Source: Arenibaculum pallidiluteum (GTDB lineage Bacteria; Pseudomonadota; Alphaproteobacteria; Azospirillales; Azospirillaceae). Taken from it: DNA of 64,000 nucleotides. Both the position numbers and the translations under genes were made by a program. Where the stretch lies: positions 62,001 through 126,000 of the forward strand of contig NZ_JAFIQU010000017.1 in the NCBI RefSeq assembly GCF_017355985.1, read 5' to 3'. Numbering within the stretch: position 1 is the first letter of the stretch; every line of letters begins with the position of its first letter. The notes beneath the pieces were generated by a model that saw nothing but the letters and a program-made list of their open reading frames with translations, was not told where the DNA came from and did no database searches. This document shows, piece by piece, positions 9,424 through 17,679 of the stretch.

Positions 9424-9526
9424 GGGGATCACTCCGGTTGAGGTCGAAAGACATCCCGAAAATCAGTGATCCACATTCGTGCCGATAGACCTTACATTTG
9501 GACATACCGTCTCACCGGTGGAACGG
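9424..9526. promoter_or_regulatory. Shared control region of the SDR and LysR genes
   Basis: The 103 bases between the divergent SDR and LysR start codons are AT-richer than the flanks and must carry both promoters. By LysR convention the regulator would bind here, activating the SDR-AtaL pair and repressing itself. No single box can be assigned with confidence. Confidence 0.4.
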
Positions 9527-10417
9527 ATGGATCTGCTCGCTCTCGCCGATTTCAATCTCGTCGCCCAGCACGGGGGTTTCGGACGAGCCGCACGCGCGAC
9601 GGGACGCCCGAAGGCAACCCTGTCCCGCCGGGTCGCGGAACTGGAAGCGGCCCTCGACCTGCGCCTGTTTGAGCGCGGCGCGCGCGCGCTGAAGCTTACC
9701 GAGGAAGGACGTGCGCTCTTCGAGCGGGCGGGCCGGCTGCTCGCCGAACTCGAAGAAACCGCAGCGACGATCGCCTCGGGCGGTGAAAGGCCGCGAGGCA
9801 GGTTGCGGATCAGCGCCCCGCTGCTTTTCTCCCAGACCGCGATGGGGAAGATCGCCGCCGGGTTCGCCTTGAAATATCCGGAGGTGCGGCTTGAGGTCTC
9901 GACGGAGGACCGTGCCGTCGACATGATCGAGGAAGGGTTCGACCTGGTGATCCGGGTCAATCCGGATCCCGACGAGAGACTGGTCGGACGAGCCTTCCTG
10001 CGCGATCGGCTCGTGGTCGTGGCAAGCCCTGGCCTCGCCCGGCCGGCCGGAGACCTCCCTGCCCCGGCCGTCGTGCGCGCGACGGGCGATCCACTGGCCT
10101 GGAACATCAGGACGCCCGCTGGCCGGGCAACGATTGCGATCGAGCCGGTCCTCGCTCTGTCGTCGCTCATCATGGTCCGGGATGCGGTGCGTGCGGGCGT
10201 CGGCGCCGGCCGTCTCCCCGTGTCGCTCGTGAGCCACGATCTGGCCGACGGCACGCTGGTGCACTGGGGGGATATCGACAGACCCGACATCGCCTTGTGG
10301 ACGCTCTATCCATCCAGGCGGCTGCTAAGCGCCCGGGTGTCGGCGTTCCTCGACCATCTGAGAGAGGCCTTTCCCATGGGAACGCCCGACGAGCTGGCCG
10401 CCTATATCGGCAAGTGA
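9527..10417 (+). CDS. LysR-family transcriptional regulator
   Basis: A 296-residue LysR protein. The N-terminal winged helix-turn-helix spans about residues 3-60 (LADFNLVAQHGGFGRAARATG and LSRRVAELEAALDLRLFERG), followed by the effector-binding domain of the CrgA/PA2220 type (RGRLRISAPLLFSQTAMGKI). The start at ATG 9527 places the HTH at the normal distance from the N-terminus; an upstream GTG at 9479 is possible. It is divergent from the SDR/AtaL genes, the usual arrangement for a LysR regulator and its target. Confidence 0.9.
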   Translation: MDLLALADFNLVAQHGGFGRAARATGRPKATLSRRVAELEAALDLRLFERGARALKLTEEGRALFERAGRLLAELEETAATIASGGERPRGRLRISAPLLFSQTAMGKIAAGFALKYPEVRLEVSTEDRAVDMIEEGFDLVIRVNPDPDERLVGRAFLRDRLVVVASPGLARPAGDLPAPAVVRATGDPLAWNIRTPAGRATIAIEPVLALSSLIMVRDAVRAGVGAGRLPVSLVSHDLADGTLVHWGDIDRPDIALWTLYPSRRLLSARVSAFLDHLREAFPMGTPDELAAYIGK

Positions 10418-10732
10418 CGCCAAGAAACCGCTCTGGCCAGGCTCGGGTCCCCCCCGCCTGGGCGCTCCATCTGACGGATGGCAGGCGCCAGGCTGCTCGC
10501 TGCCTTCCGCCCAAGCGCATCATGCCGACCATCCCGGGCCGCGCTGACCAGCCCAGGATCCCCGACCGGCCGCGAGGCCCATCAGCAGAGGGAGGCGGTC
10601 CGAGGCTTGGCAGGGAAGCTGAAGCGGTTCCGGCGCGTTGCCACCCGTCGCGACAAGCTTGCCGCCTGCTGTCCTGCCTTCACCCCACTCGCCTCGGTCA
10701 TGGCCTGGCGACGCAGCCTTGGCGACCGCGGC
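10418..10732. other. Intergenic region without recognisable gene
   Basis: Between the LysR gene and a short minus-strand reading frame there are 315 bases of GC-rich sequence. Stop-free stretches on both strands show no protein-like composition and I see no hairpin or repeat worth naming. Confidence 0.4.
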
Positions 10733-10954
10733 CTAGTCCTGCCGCAGCAGCGCCTTCATCGCACGGGCCAGCGCCTCGGCGGTCTCGGGCCTCTCGGCCA
10801 TGCGCCGCAGCCTGTCGCGCAGCGCCGCCACCTCGCGGGAGCGCAGGGCGGCCTCGCGCGCCGCGTCCTCGACGCTCGTCGGCGCGGGGGCGGCGTTCCG
10901 GGAGGAAGCCCGCCGGGAGGGATCGGGCCGGGAGGGAATGGAGGGGCGCTTCAC
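10733..10954 (-). CDS. Small hypothetical protein, charged helical
   Basis: A possible 73-residue protein starting at GTG 10954. The second half (VEDAAREAALRSREVAALR and RRMAERPETAEALARAMKALL) has a strongly helical, heptad-like pattern of Ala/Leu and charged residues that is unlike random GC-rich translation, while the first 25 residues look unstructured. No family is recognised and the Shine-Dalgarno sequence is weak. It follows the serine hydrolase gene on the same strand after 88 bases. Confidence 0.35.
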   Translation of the reverse strand: MKRPSIPSRPDPSRRASSRNAAPAPTSVEDAAREAALRSREVAALRDRLRRMAERPETAEALARAMKALLRQD

Positions 10955-11042
10955 CGCGGAGCCACCGGGGACCTGGATGCCGCCGCAAGCCTGGCCGCGG
11001 CGGCACCCACGTCAGTATCACGCCACTGAAGGTCCTGCCAGC

Positions 11043-12350
11043 CTACCGCCGCACCGAGACCTCGTGCGGTCCCATCGCCTGGTAGACCGCGGTCTCGAAA
11101 CCGTAGAAGGCAGCCAGCGTCTTCGCGTCCACGAAGGGCAGGACCTGCGTCATGAAGATGCCGCCGATCTCGTTCCTGCGGTCGATCCAGAAGAAGGTGT
11201 TGTAGAGGCCCGCCCAGGCGAGGCTGCCGGCAGGGCGGCCGGTCGGGGCCGTCGCCTCGTTGATCATGAAGCCGAGGCTCCAGGTCTTGGGCAGGCCCGG
11301 GAAGAACTCGGCATCCTCGGAGCGCGACGGGTTGGTCGTCCCGAGCCTGGACACCCGGATGTTGCCCATCGCGTTGCGGGACATCAGCTCAACCGTCTGG
11401 GGCCGCAAGAGCTGGTTGTCGTTGCCCCTGCCGCCGTTCAGGATCATCCGCACGAAGCGGGCGTAGTCCCCGACGGTGGAGTGGAGCCCCCCACCGCCGA
11501 GCTCGGGCACCGGCCGCGTCTGGCCGTTCCAGGCGATCTCGGTCAGCCTGCCATCCGGACCGCGCTGGTGGGTGGCCGCGCGCCTCGCCTCCATGTCCGG
11601 CGTCAGCCTGTAGCCGGTGCTCTCCATGCCGAGCGGCCAGAAGATGTTCTCCTGCATGTAGGTCCCGAGCGTCTTGCCGCTGGCGGTCTCCACGAGCTTC
11701 CCGATCCAGTCGGTGGAGATGCCATACTCCCACCGCTCGCCCGGATCGAACATGAGCGGCGGGTACCAGGCGGCCTCCTGCCCGGAGGCGAGCTCGGGGA
11801 ACCTCCGCTGCTTCATGAAGCGGTCGAGCTCGGGATCCCAGAGGTTGTACGCAAAGCCCGAGCTGTGGGTCATCAGGTGGCGCAGCGTGATCTCGCGCCG
11901 GGCGGGCCGCAGCCTGGGCTCGCCGTTGGCGTCCCAGCCCTCCAGGACCTGGAGCCGCGCAGCGCCGGGGATCCAGCGGGAGATCGGACTGTCCAGATCA
12001 AGTCGGCCCTGCTCGACGAGCTGCATCGCGGCCGTGGACGTGACCGGCTTCGTCATGGAGGCGATGTTGAAGACCGTGTCGGGCGTCATGGCGACGCCCT
12101 TGCCGAGCGCGCGCTCCCCGAAGGCCCCCACATACCGGATCTGGCTCCGGTCGGTGACCGCGGCCACGACGCCGGGAATGTCGCCCCGCCGGACCGGTGT
12201 GCCGAGCGCGCCGTCCAGCGCGTCCCGCAGCAGCCTTCCATTGCCGTCCTGCGCCTGGGCCGTGCGCCCCAAGGTTATGCGCCCCAGGGCCGTTCCGGCG
12301 AGCAACCCCAGCCCGGTGATCCTCAGGACATCTCTGCGATCCAAGGTCAT
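11043..12350 (-). CDS. Exported serine hydrolase, beta-lactamase/EstB (class C-like) family
   Basis: A 435-residue protein starting at ATG 12350 with a twin-arginine-type leader (DRRDVLRITG, then a hydrophobic run LGLLAGTALG). The penicillin-binding-protein fold is marked by the SxxK tetrad S98-M-T-K101, a YGIS motif in WEYGISTDWIGK replacing YxN, and a GGGGLHST stretch. Family members are periplasmic esterases or peptide hydrolases; true beta-lactamase activity is unlikely to be predictable from this. A further upstream in-frame start would prepend about 79 low-complexity residues and is rejected. Confidence 0.88.
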   Translation of the reverse strand: MTLDRRDVLRITGLGLLAGTALGRITLGRTAQAQDGNGRLLRDALDGALGTPVRRGDIPGVVAAVTDRSQIRYVGAFGERALGKGVAMTPDTVFNIASMTKPVTSTAAMQLVEQGRLDLDSPISRWIPGAARLQVLEGWDANGEPRLRPARREITLRHLMTHSSGFAYNLWDPELDRFMKQRRFPELASGQEAAWYPPLMFDPGERWEYGISTDWIGKLVETASGKTLGTYMQENIFWPLGMESTGYRLTPDMEARRAATHQRGPDGRLTEIAWNGQTRPVPELGGGGLHSTVGDYARFVRMILNGGRGNDNQLLRPQTVELMSRNAMGNIRVSRLGTTNPSRSEDAEFFPGLPKTWSLGFMINEATAPTGRPAGSLAWAGLYNTFFWIDRRNEIGGIFMTQVLPFVDAKTLAAFYGFETAVYQAMGPHEVSVRR

Positions 12351-12805
12351 GTGAGCACCTCTGTCTTGGATGGACGTTCCGGCAGCGTGCCGCGCATCGG
12401 GTCGTGCACGGCGGCCATGGAGCGGCCGGTCCGGCAAGGCCCGGCCCGTGCGGCTCCTTCGCTCCTTCCTCCCGTGGCGTCTTTCGGCGCCGGGACCATG
12501 TTCCGGCTGCAAAAGCGCGGGAACAATCCCTATTCGGCGCGAATGGCGGCGCAATGGACAGAGATCAGCCACTTCCGCGTGCGCCATGCGCAGGCGGATT
12601 CAATCCGGCCAGCCCCGCCGATTACATAGCCGCCGAACAGGGCCCTGCAGCCAGAGGATCTGGCGTGCGCAACGGATATGAAAGCTTTCCGATATACTTT
12701 CCGGACCCAACGAGCTGTCAGCCAAAAAATCCATGTACGCATCCCGACGCTTTTAGTTGCAGCCAGAAACGCGACACTCAGCGATCCTTACAAGGTAGAC
12801 AGTCA
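12351..12805. other. Divergent intergenic region, GC drops toward its right half
   Basis: This 455-base gap separates the divergent serine hydrolase and exported-protein genes. From about 12660 the base composition falls well below the local average and stays low into the following gene. The promoters of both genes must lie here, but I cannot pick boxes confidently. No gene is seen. Confidence 0.4.
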
Positions 12806-13294
12806 ATGATTACGAGAAATCTCCTTGCAGCCGCCTTGACGATCATGATACCCGCCAACGCAATAGCAGAATACTGCTGGATGATCGGGTGCGTTGGGCG
12901 CGTCGGCTACGTGTTTCTGCCTTCTACTCAGTTTGTTTCTGACTGGAATACTGAGCGCGCCAGCATCAGCTATACCGACTGCGAGGCTCCGAACCGATGG
13001 CACGTATTCGAGGAGCCAGGTTTGCCTCTCGTGAACTCTACAGTCACATTGGCTTGGGACATGACCCCCTTGCTCGGTGCAGATGAAATACCACTCAGCG
13101 AGGAACAGCTAAGGCAATCACCGCTCTATCTTGATCCGGTAACGCGGGAATGTCGGGAGCGGGACGTCAGGTTCGAGGGAGCCTATCCCATGCAGAAAGG
13201 CGCCAAACTCCGCATCCTCGGCTACACCGCGGTCGGCCCGGACCCCGCGTTGAGCAACGTTTACGCTCTGGTCCAGGTGCTGACGGACGAATGA
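12806..13294 (+). CDS. Small exported protein of unknown function
   Basis: A 162-residue protein with a clear signal peptide (MITRNLLAAALTIMIPANAIA, cleavage near AIA/EY). The mature part begins EYCWMIGCVGRVGYVF and holds four Cys (two near the start, then TDCEAP and RECRERD), so disulfides in the periplasm are plausible. The last part (KGAKLRILGYTAVGPD) reads like a beta-rich, SH3-like segment. No family is recognised. Base composition is lower in GC than its neighbours, hinting at recent acquisition. ATG 12806 gives the signal peptide directly; a much earlier in-frame start has no support. Confidence 0.6.
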   Translation: MITRNLLAAALTIMIPANAIAEYCWMIGCVGRVGYVFLPSTQFVSDWNTERASISYTDCEAPNRWHVFEEPGLPLVNSTVTLAWDMTPLLGADEIPLSEEQLRQSPLYLDPVTRECRERDVRFEGAYPMQKGAKLRILGYTAVGPDPALSNVYALVQVLTDE

Positions 13295-13322
13295 GGGGCG
13301 GAGTGCGAGGCCCCGTTGGCCT

Positions 13323-13616
13323 TCAGGCGATCCTGGTCCAGGGCGTCTCGGGCAGCTCCTCGCGGAAGGCGAAGCGGCGGAGATGGTCCATCACCACGCC
13401 TTCCAGGCGGGTCGCGGTCTCGCCGTCCGGCGCCTCGATCGTCAAGGTCAGGCCGCCGGGATCGGCCGCCATGCTGCAGGCCCGGTCGGGCGCGAAAGGC
13501 ACGCGCCCGGCCTCGGGCGTGTAGACGACCTCGAACTTGTGGCCCCAGTGCTTGCAGAGCTGCACGAGGTAGCGGCTGCCATTGGCGGTGGGGACATAGG
13601 TCTGGGAGCGGATCAT
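13323..13616 (-). CDS. DUF2218 domain protein
   Basis: A 97-residue protein that matches the DUF2218 family over its whole length: SQTYVPTANGSRYLVQLCKHW at the N-terminus, then FEVVYTPEAGRVPF and the terminal VMDHLRRFAFREELPETPW. Members are often encoded next to TonB or siderophore uptake genes, which agrees with the Fat-type operon starting 190 bases to the right; the molecular function is unknown. ATG 13616 is used; a GTG one codon upstream is an alternative. Confidence 0.85.
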   Translation of the reverse strand: MIRSQTYVPTANGSRYLVQLCKHWGHKFEVVYTPEAGRVPFAPDRACSMAADPGGLTLTIEAPDGETATRLEGVVMDHLRRFAFREELPETPWTRIA

Positions 13617-13759
13617 CACAATTGGCCCTGCTTTCCTGGAGATGGAACCCTAATGCGCGGCCCCGGTGCCACGTCCTGCGAATCCCGCAACGCAGTCGCG
13701 TAGAGCTTCGCTCGGGCTGCGACAAGCTTCGACCTTGAAGCCGCTCGCGCGAAAGCCTA

Positions 13760-13774
13760 TGCAAACGACTCGCA
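13760..13774. promoter_or_regulatory. Candidate Fur box before the siderophore ABC operon
   Basis: TGCAAACGACTCGCA is a near-palindrome with TGC(A/G)A and T(C/T)GCA ends, as in Fur boxes described for alphaproteobacteria. It lies 33 bases before the ATG of the iron-siderophore binding protein, so a repressor bound here would cover the promoter. Assigned by eye. Confidence 0.5.
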
Positions 13775-13806
13775 TTCTTATCTGGCGAGAGCGAAGGGAA
13801 CATCGC

Positions 13807-14808
13807 ATGGGCTCGGGCAAAAGCTCCACCGGCATCCAAGGCTTCACCCGCAGCGGGACGGCGCCACGGTCGCCAGCGCGGCGCCCGCGTCTCTTCGCCG
13901 CGCTGGCGGCCGCCGCGGCCATGCTCGCCGCGATGCCGGGCCTCCTGCCCTCACCCGCGGCGGCCAAGGACACGGTTTCCGTCCAGCACGCCCAGGGCAC
14001 CACGGAGATCCCGGCCCGTCCCCAGCGGGTCGTAGTCTTCGACCTGTCGGCGCTGGACACGCTGGATGCCATGGGCGTCAAGGTCGCGGGCGTTCCCGGC
14101 GGCATCTTCCCGGAGTATCTCGCGCACTACAAGGACGCGTCCCATCCTAAGGTCGGCAGCCTCTTCGAGCCCGACTTCGAGGCCGTCACCGCCCTCGAGC
14201 CCGACCTGATCGTGGTCGGCAGCCGGTCCGCGCCAAAGCTGGGCGAGCTCTCGCGCATCGCCCCGACCATCGACCTGACGACGGACGCGAAGGACCAGCT
14301 CGGCAGCGTCCGCCGGAACGTGACCCTGCTTGGGCGGATCTTCGGCAAGGAGCAGGAGGCGGCCGCGCGGCTCGCGAAGCTCGACGAATCCGTCGCCGCC
14401 GTCCGGCGCGACGCCGCGGACGCCGGCAAGGCGCTGCTCGTCCTCGTCACCGGCAACAAGATCAGCGCCTACGGGCCGGGCTCGCGCTTCGGCATGCTCC
14501 ACACGGTTCTGGGCGTGCCCCCGGCTGCGCCTGACCTGAAGATCTCCAACCATGGCGAGGCGATCTCGTCGGAGTTCATCCTGCGCACGAATCCGGACTG
14601 GCTGTTCGTGATCGACCGCGACGCCGCGATCGGCACGGGCGCCGCCCGGCAGGTCCTGGAGAACGAGCTGGTGGCCTCGACCAAGGCCGCGAAGAGCGGC
14701 CGGATCGTCTATCTGGACTCGGCTAGCTGGTATGTGGTGGGCGGCGGCATCACCTCGATGCAGAACGCCGTGGACCAGGTGGCGAACGTGCTCCGGCGCG
14801 CGAACTAG
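13807..14808 (+). CDS. Siderophore ABC transporter, periplasmic binding protein (FatB/CeuE-like)
   Basis: A 333-residue class III solute-binding protein with a long N-terminal leader ending in a hydrophobic segment and AAAK. The mature part has the family signature of iron-siderophore binders: PARPQRVVVFDLSALDTLDAMG, then VGSLFEPDFEAVTALEPDLIVV and the C-terminal RQVLENELVASTKAAKSGRIV. These match the FatB/CeuE/YclQ group, which binds ferric anguibactin, petrobactin or catecholates. The start at ATG 13807 has GAAGGGA upstream. It heads a four-gene operon with two permeases and an ATPase. Confidence 0.9.
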   Translation: MGSGKSSTGIQGFTRSGTAPRSPARRPRLFAALAAAAAMLAAMPGLLPSPAAAKDTVSVQHAQGTTEIPARPQRVVVFDLSALDTLDAMGVKVAGVPGGIFPEYLAHYKDASHPKVGSLFEPDFEAVTALEPDLIVVGSRSAPKLGELSRIAPTIDLTTDAKDQLGSVRRNVTLLGRIFGKEQEAAARLAKLDESVAAVRRDAADAGKALLVLVTGNKISAYGPGSRFGMLHTVLGVPPAAPDLKISNHGEAISSEFILRTNPDWLFVIDRDAAIGTGAARQVLENELVASTKAAKSGRIVYLDSASWYVVGGGITSMQNAVDQVANVLRRAN

Positions 14809-14811
14809 GCC

Positions 14812-15819
14812 TTGCAGAGCGGCGCCCTGACGACGTCTCCCCCGCCCGCCGTCCGCGCCGGCGGCCTCGCCCTGGCGCTGGCCGTGGGCGTGGTCGCCCT
14901 GCTGGCCATCGCAAGCGTGTTGGTCGGCGCGGGGGATCTTACGCCGGGGGCGCTTCTGGCCGGCGACGGCCAGGCGATGCAGCTCCTGCTGGCGAGCCGC
15001 ATCCCGCGCACGCTTGCGATCGTGCTGGCCGGCACCGCCATGGCGGTCAGCGGCATGATCATGCAGATGCTGCTGCGCAACCGCTTCGTCGAACCCTCGA
15101 CCGCCGGCACGGCGGAATCCGCGAGCCTGGGCATCCTGACGACGATCCTGGTCGCGCCGGCGATGCCGCTGGTTGGCAAGATGGCCGTCGCGGCAATCTT
15201 CGCCCTCGCGGGAACGGCGATCTTCCTTGCGATCCTGCGGCGCCTCCCGCTGCGCTCGGTCCTGATCGTACCGCTGGTCGGGCTGATGCTTGGCGGCGTG
15301 GTCGAGGCGACGACGACCTTCCTCGCCTTCCGCTACGATCTGCTGCAGTCGCTGGCGGCCTGGACGACGGGCGATTTTTCGGCGGTGCTGCGCGGCCGCT
15401 ACGAGATGCTGTGGATCTGCTTCGCCTTGACGCTCGCGGCCTACGCCGCGGCCGACCGGTTCACGGTCGCCGGGCTGGGCCAGAGCTTCAGCACCAATCT
15501 GGGCCTGAACCACCGGCGGATCCTGTCGCTGGGGCTGGTGATCGTCTCCACGGTCACGGCGGTGGTGGTGGTGACGGTGGGTACGATTCCCTTCCTGGGC
15601 CTGATCGTCCCGAACCTCGTCAGCATGACGATCGGCGACAACGTGCGCCGGGCCGTGCCCTGGGTCGCGGTCAGCGGGGCCGGCCTGCTGCTGGCCTGCG
15701 ACCTGATCGGCCGGCTGGTCCGCCAGCCCTATGAGATCCCCGTGGGCACGGTGATGGGCGTGGTCGGCAGCGCCGCCTTCCTCGCGCTCCTGCTGAAGCG
15801 GGGCACCCGCTTTGGCTAA
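14812..15819 (+). CDS. Siderophore ABC transporter permease 1 (FatD-like, FecCD family)
   Basis: A 335-residue FecCD-type permease with about nine or ten membrane segments. Family motifs are RIPRTLAIVLAGTAMAVSG, where the substrate-binding protein docks, and the cytoplasmic ATPase-coupling region with GTIPFLGLIVPNLVSM. It begins with TTG 14812, four bases after the binding-protein stop, and its end overlaps the second permease. It forms a heterodimeric channel in the inner membrane with that permease. Confidence 0.9.
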   Translation: MQSGALTTSPPPAVRAGGLALALAVGVVALLAIASVLVGAGDLTPGALLAGDGQAMQLLLASRIPRTLAIVLAGTAMAVSGMIMQMLLRNRFVEPSTAGTAESASLGILTTILVAPAMPLVGKMAVAAIFALAGTAIFLAILRRLPLRSVLIVPLVGLMLGGVVEATTTFLAFRYDLLQSLAAWTTGDFSAVLRGRYEMLWICFALTLAAYAAADRFTVAGLGQSFSTNLGLNHRRILSLGLVIVSTVTAVVVVTVGTIPFLGLIVPNLVSMTIGDNVRRAVPWVAVSGAGLLLACDLIGRLVRQPYEIPVGTVMGVVGSAAFLALLLKRGTRFG

Positions 15820-16798
15820 GGTCGAAGGCAAGACCTCCGAAAGGGCCGCCCCCCTGGGGCAGCGGGCCGTGCTGCTGGCGCTTGTCCTGCTCGCCGCCGC
15901 GGCGACCATCGCCTTCATGACGCTGGGCGCGCGCGGGCGCTGGGACCTGGTCCTGGCGTTCCGCGGCCCGAAGCTGGGGGCGCTGATCCTGGTGGGCCTC
16001 GCGATCGCGGTCTCGACCGTTCTCTTTCAGACCGTCACCGAGAACCGCATCCTGACGCCCGCGATCATGGGCTTCGACTCGCTCTACGTCCTGATCCAGA
16101 GCGCGATCGTCTTCCTGATCGGCACGCAGGGCTTCGCCGCCATCGACCCGCGCTTCATGTTCGCGGCCCAGGCGGCGGTCATGGTGGCCTTCTCCGCCCT
16201 GCTCTATGCCGGGCTGTTCGCGACCGGGCGGCGCAACCTGCACCTGCTGGTCCTGGCCGGTGTCGTCATGGGAGGCTTCTTCCGCAGCCTGTCGACCTTT
16301 ATCCAGCGCGTCATCGATCCCAACGAGTTCTCGTTCCTGCAGAACCGCTTCTTCGCGAGCTTCAACTCCATCGACACCGACCTGCTGGCGGTCGGCGCCG
16401 TCGCGGTGATCGCCGCCAGCGCCGTGGCGCTGCGCATGGCCCGTGTCCTGGACGTGCTGGCCCTGGGGCGCGAGCGCGCCATCTGCCTGGGGGTCGACCA
16501 TCGCCGGGCCGTCTCGCGGATCCTGGTGCTGGTGGCGGTGCTGGTCTCCGTCTCCACGGCCCTGACGGGGCCCGTCACCTTCTTCGGCCTCTTGGTCGCG
16601 AACCTCGCCCATGTCGTGACGGGCTCGAGCCGGCATCGCGTCCTGCTGCCGGCGGCATCGCTGCTGGCCATCGTCTTCCTGGTCGGCGGGCAGACCATCG
16701 TCGAGCGGGTCTTCGCCTTCGAGACCAACCTGCGCGTGATCGTCGACTTCGTTGGAGGAATCGTGTTCCTGGCGATGCTGTTGCGGGGGAAGACGTGA
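15812..16798 (+). CDS. Siderophore ABC transporter permease 2 (FatC-like, FecCD family)
   Basis: A 328-residue FecCD permease. It starts at TTG 15812, inside the last codons of permease 1 (8-base overlap). Motifs include LGARGRWDLVLAFRGPKLGAL near the N-terminus, FRSLSTFIQRVIDPNEFSFLQ in the middle, as in FatC/YclO permeases, and GPVTFFGLLVANLAHVVTG as the ATPase-coupling loop. Its stop overlaps the ATPase start by four bases (GTGA), so translation of all three is coupled. Confidence 0.9.
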   Translation: MAKVEGKTSERAAPLGQRAVLLALVLLAAAATIAFMTLGARGRWDLVLAFRGPKLGALILVGLAIAVSTVLFQTVTENRILTPAIMGFDSLYVLIQSAIVFLIGTQGFAAIDPRFMFAAQAAVMVAFSALLYAGLFATGRRNLHLLVLAGVVMGGFFRSLSTFIQRVIDPNEFSFLQNRFFASFNSIDTDLLAVGAVAVIAASAVALRMARVLDVLALGRERAICLGVDHRRAVSRILVLVAVLVSVSTALTGPVTFFGLLVANLAHVVTGSSRHRVLLPAASLLAIVFLVGGQTIVERVFAFETNLRVIVDFVGGIVFLAMLLRGKT

Positions 16799-17553
16799 TC
16801 GAGGCCCGGAATCTGACGAAGCGCTACCGCGACGAGGTCGTGGTGAACGATGTCAGCCTGCGCCTTCCCGCCGGCGGGATCACCGCGATCATCGGGCCGA
16901 ACGGGGCCGGCAAGTCGACCTTCCTGTCCATGATCGGCCGGCTGCTGCCGATGTCTGCGGGATCCGCGACGGTCGACGGGCTGGACGTGACGCGCACGGC
17001 CAGCGACGTGCTGGCGCGACGCATCGCCGTGCTGCGCCAGGACAACCACCTGTCGTCGCGCCTGACCGTCCGCGACCTCGTGACCTTCGGCCGCTATCCC
17101 CATTCCAAAGGCCGCCCGACGGCGGCCGATCTCGCCCATGTCGAGCGGGCCATCGGCTACATGAACCTGGAACGGCAGGCCGACCGCTTCCTGGACGAGC
17201 TCTCGGGCGGGCAGCGCCAGCGCGCCTTCGTCGCGATGGTGCTGTGCCAGGACACCGACTACGTGCTGCTGGACGAGCCGCTGAACAACCTCGACATGCC
17301 GCATGCGGTCGCGATGATGCGGCAGCTCCGCCGCGCCGCGGACGAGCTCGGGAAAACCATCGTGCTCGTGCTCCACGACGTGAACTTCGCGTCCTGCTAC
17401 GCCGACCACATCGTCGCCATGCGCGAGGGCGCGGTCGCCTTCCAGGGCAGCCCGGAGCAGGTGATCCGCCCCGAGGTGATGGAGGCCATCTACGGCATCG
17501 CCATGGAGGTTCAGATCATCGGCGGCCGGCGGATCGCGATCTACTACGCCTGA
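16795..17553 (+). CDS. Siderophore ABC transporter ATPase (FatE-like)
   Basis: A 252-residue ATPase of the FecE/FatE group. Walker A is GPNGAGKST, the signature LSGGQRQRAFVAM, Walker B YVLLDEPLNNLD, and the switch His is in VLVLHDVN. It energises the two FecCD permeases upstream. GTG 16795 overlaps the permease stop. The operon ends with a strong terminator. An outer-membrane receptor for it is not adjacent; the TonB receptor at 32442-34730 is a candidate partner. Confidence 0.92.
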   Translation: MIEARNLTKRYRDEVVVNDVSLRLPAGGITAIIGPNGAGKSTFLSMIGRLLPMSAGSATVDGLDVTRTASDVLARRIAVLRQDNHLSSRLTVRDLVTFGRYPHSKGRPTAADLAHVERAIGYMNLERQADRFLDELSGGQRQRAFVAMVLCQDTDYVLLDEPLNNLDMPHAVAMMRQLRRAADELGKTIVLVLHDVNFASCYADHIVAMREGAVAFQGSPEQVIRPEVMEAIYGIAMEVQIIGGRRIAIYYA

Positions 17554-17585
17554 CGGCGCGCAGAAAGACGCGCCGCGCCCCCCCT

Positions 17586-17622
17586 GGAAGATCCGAGCTT
17601 CAAGGCGAACCTCGGATCTTCC
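17586..17622. terminator. Bidirectional rho-independent-type terminator
   Basis: A perfect 12-bp inverted repeat, GGAAGATCCGAG at 17586-17597 and CTCGGATCTTCC at 17611-17622, with a 13-base loop. It sits between the siderophore ATPase gene and the convergent TRAP binding-protein gene and can serve both. Confidence 0.75.
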
Positions 17623-17679
17623 AACTTGTTGAAGCCGGAGCGGATCGCGATCCGCCCCGGGGGCGCGCGGCGCTGGCCC

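Noticed and set aside
11043..12350. True beta-lactamase (antibiotic resistance)
   Set aside because: The Tyr motif and overall layout fit the EstB/serine-hydrolase branch; SxxK alone does not indicate lactamase activity.
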